Assembly: GCA_020200675.1 (NCBI GenBank)
Contig: JAIVIG010000081.1
Location: 1-6,272 of the forward strand
DNA: 6,272 nucleotides
Origin: Actinomycetota bacterium
GTDB lineage: Bacteria > Actinomycetota > Rubrobacteria > Rubrobacterales > Rubrobacteraceae
Direction of reading: 5' to 3'
The notes under the pieces were generated by a model. It had not been told where the DNA came from. It did no database searches and saw nothing but the letters and a program-made list of their open reading frames with translations. A program made the translations under genes and the position numbers. Positions 5,601-6,272 of this stretch are shown here, piece after piece. Position 1 is the first letter of the stretch; the number at the start of each line of letters is the position of its first letter.

Positions 5601-6152
5601 TCAAACCCGATCGTATCCTCGCCGCGCCGCGAGGAGCGCCGTGAGCACCCCCAACCCCCGAAGCCATCGCCCACCGCACCGGGGCCCTCCTGGCCACAAC
5701 CTGGGCGGCGCAAGCCGCCCCGAGCATGACCGAGACAGCGCCCCCACCGACGAGGAGGCTGTCCGCATCGAGCAGCGACGCGGCGTAGGAGGGGACCAGG
5801 GCGATAAAGAGCCCGGCGACCGCCCAGGCGACGAAGCATACGCCCGACCCCAGGGCGAAGGGATAGCGAACCCCGGCGGGCACCCGTGGTCGCCTTATCC
5901 TCCACGACCTCTCCTCCTTGGGCTTGGGCGCGACGGTCTCCGGCACGGCCGCCCATAAGCCGACGATCACGGGGAACAGGAGCCCGAGGTTCGCCAGGTA
6001 GGGAAGCACCAGGGAGTAAGGTCCGTACTCGGCGAGGACGCCTCCGAAGAGAGGACCCACGGCTGACCCGCCCGTGAGGGCTACCGTGGCGGTGCGCGCT
6101 GCCGCTCGCCGGTCGCCTCTGGGGTGCAGTTCGGCCAGGGCCGCCGTCATAC
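5601..6152 (-). pseudogene. MFS transporter remnant, truncated at both ends
   Basis: The frame reads TAALAELHPRGDRRAAARTA, then a transmembrane segment with LTGGSAVGPLFGGVLAEYGP (the GPxxGG antiporter-type motif C of helix 5), helix 6 ending WAAVPET, a basic cytoplasmic loop (KPKEERSWRIRRPR), and two further helices (helix 7 FVAWAVAGLFIALVPSYA; helix 8 GGGAVSVMLGAACAAQVV). About 190 residues remain of a family norm near 400; helices 1-4 and the last three or four are gone. The N-terminal cut coincides with the end of the insertion-like element at 6153. Near the other end, the run of five C, AA, five C (5648-5659) holds an apparent frameshift. The other frame continues as VLTALLAARRGYDRV and stops at TGA 5603-5601, while the unshifted frame wanders into non-MFS sequence until 5557. 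The ATG at 6150 is an internal methionine with no ribosome site. Confidence 0.7.
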
Positions 6153-6272
6153 TGATCTCTGCTCAAACACCTAAACCGCGAAGCCCGGTTGCCGGATGCA
6201 GCCGAGGATGACGTGCTTCTTGTGTCTCAACCGCTCCTTTGCCTTGCGTAGCTCGATCCTCAACTCTGCGAG
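6153..6272 (-). mobile_element. End of an insertion-sequence-like element (partial, inverted copy)
   Basis: This is the inverted partner of positions 1-111. The element ends at TGATCTCTGC (6153-6162), adjoining the truncated MFS gene. Over the 84 comparable coding bases the two copies agree at about 69 positions by hand count, so they are different members of one family rather than products of a single recent duplication. The rest of the element lies beyond the window. Confidence 0.5.
6171..6272 (-). CDS. 3' end of an insertion-element-type ORF (partial, second copy)
   Basis: Thirty-three codons are open from the window edge to TAG 6173-6171, ending ELRKAKERLRHKKHV then ILGCIRQPGFAV. Compared with the copy at 1-93, the differences in the last 27 residues are K/V, L/C, F/Y and A/E. 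The base changes include many at third positions, which suggests that the two copies diverged while the protein was under selection. That fits a mobile gene family better than junk. The transposase family cannot be named from this basic tail. Confidence 0.5.
   Translation of the reverse strand, partial: LAELRIELRKAKERLRHKKHVILGCIRQPGFAV

Overview
This is a high-GC actinobacterial-type segment. The GltX sequence, the kinase-type PASTA protein and the codon use suggest a Rubrobacter-like organism, but that placement is an inference from composition and protein style, not from a marker comparison. Both ends of the window carry the 3' end of the same kind of insertion-sequence-like open reading frame. 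The two copies point inwards, so the roughly 6 kb segment is bracketed by inverted, diverged copies of one element family.

Left part (112-985, + strand): an AT-richer leader, then two small unrecognised genes in tandem (65 and 104 residues) and a weak terminator candidate. On the opposite strand (983-1195) lies a short fragment that looks like the tail of a pentapeptide-repeat protein. A PASTA-domain membrane protein follows (about 1263-2225, +): one transmembrane segment, two PASTA repeats and a long acidic tail, but no kinase domain. Positions 2226-2472 hold no gene I can support.

Central part (minus strand): glutamyl-tRNA synthetase (gltX, 2702-4183) with a tRNA-Glu(CTC) gene (2511-2583) 118 bases downstream. 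The tRNA has its own strong promoter and a Rho-independent terminator. The enzyme and one of its substrate tRNAs are therefore side by side and facing the same way. gltX has an extended -10 box placed so that its transcript could be leaderless.

Right part (minus strand, reading towards gltX): a remnant of an MFS exporter cut at both ends and frameshifted (5601-6152), a cupin gene split by two consecutive in-frame stop codons (5073-5480), and an intact amidohydrolase-2 family hydrolase (4280-5041). This flank looks like a decaying small catabolic or transport locus next to an insertion element, with the housekeeping pair gltX and tRNA-Glu intact beside it. I see no CRISPR array, phage module or recognisable defence system.
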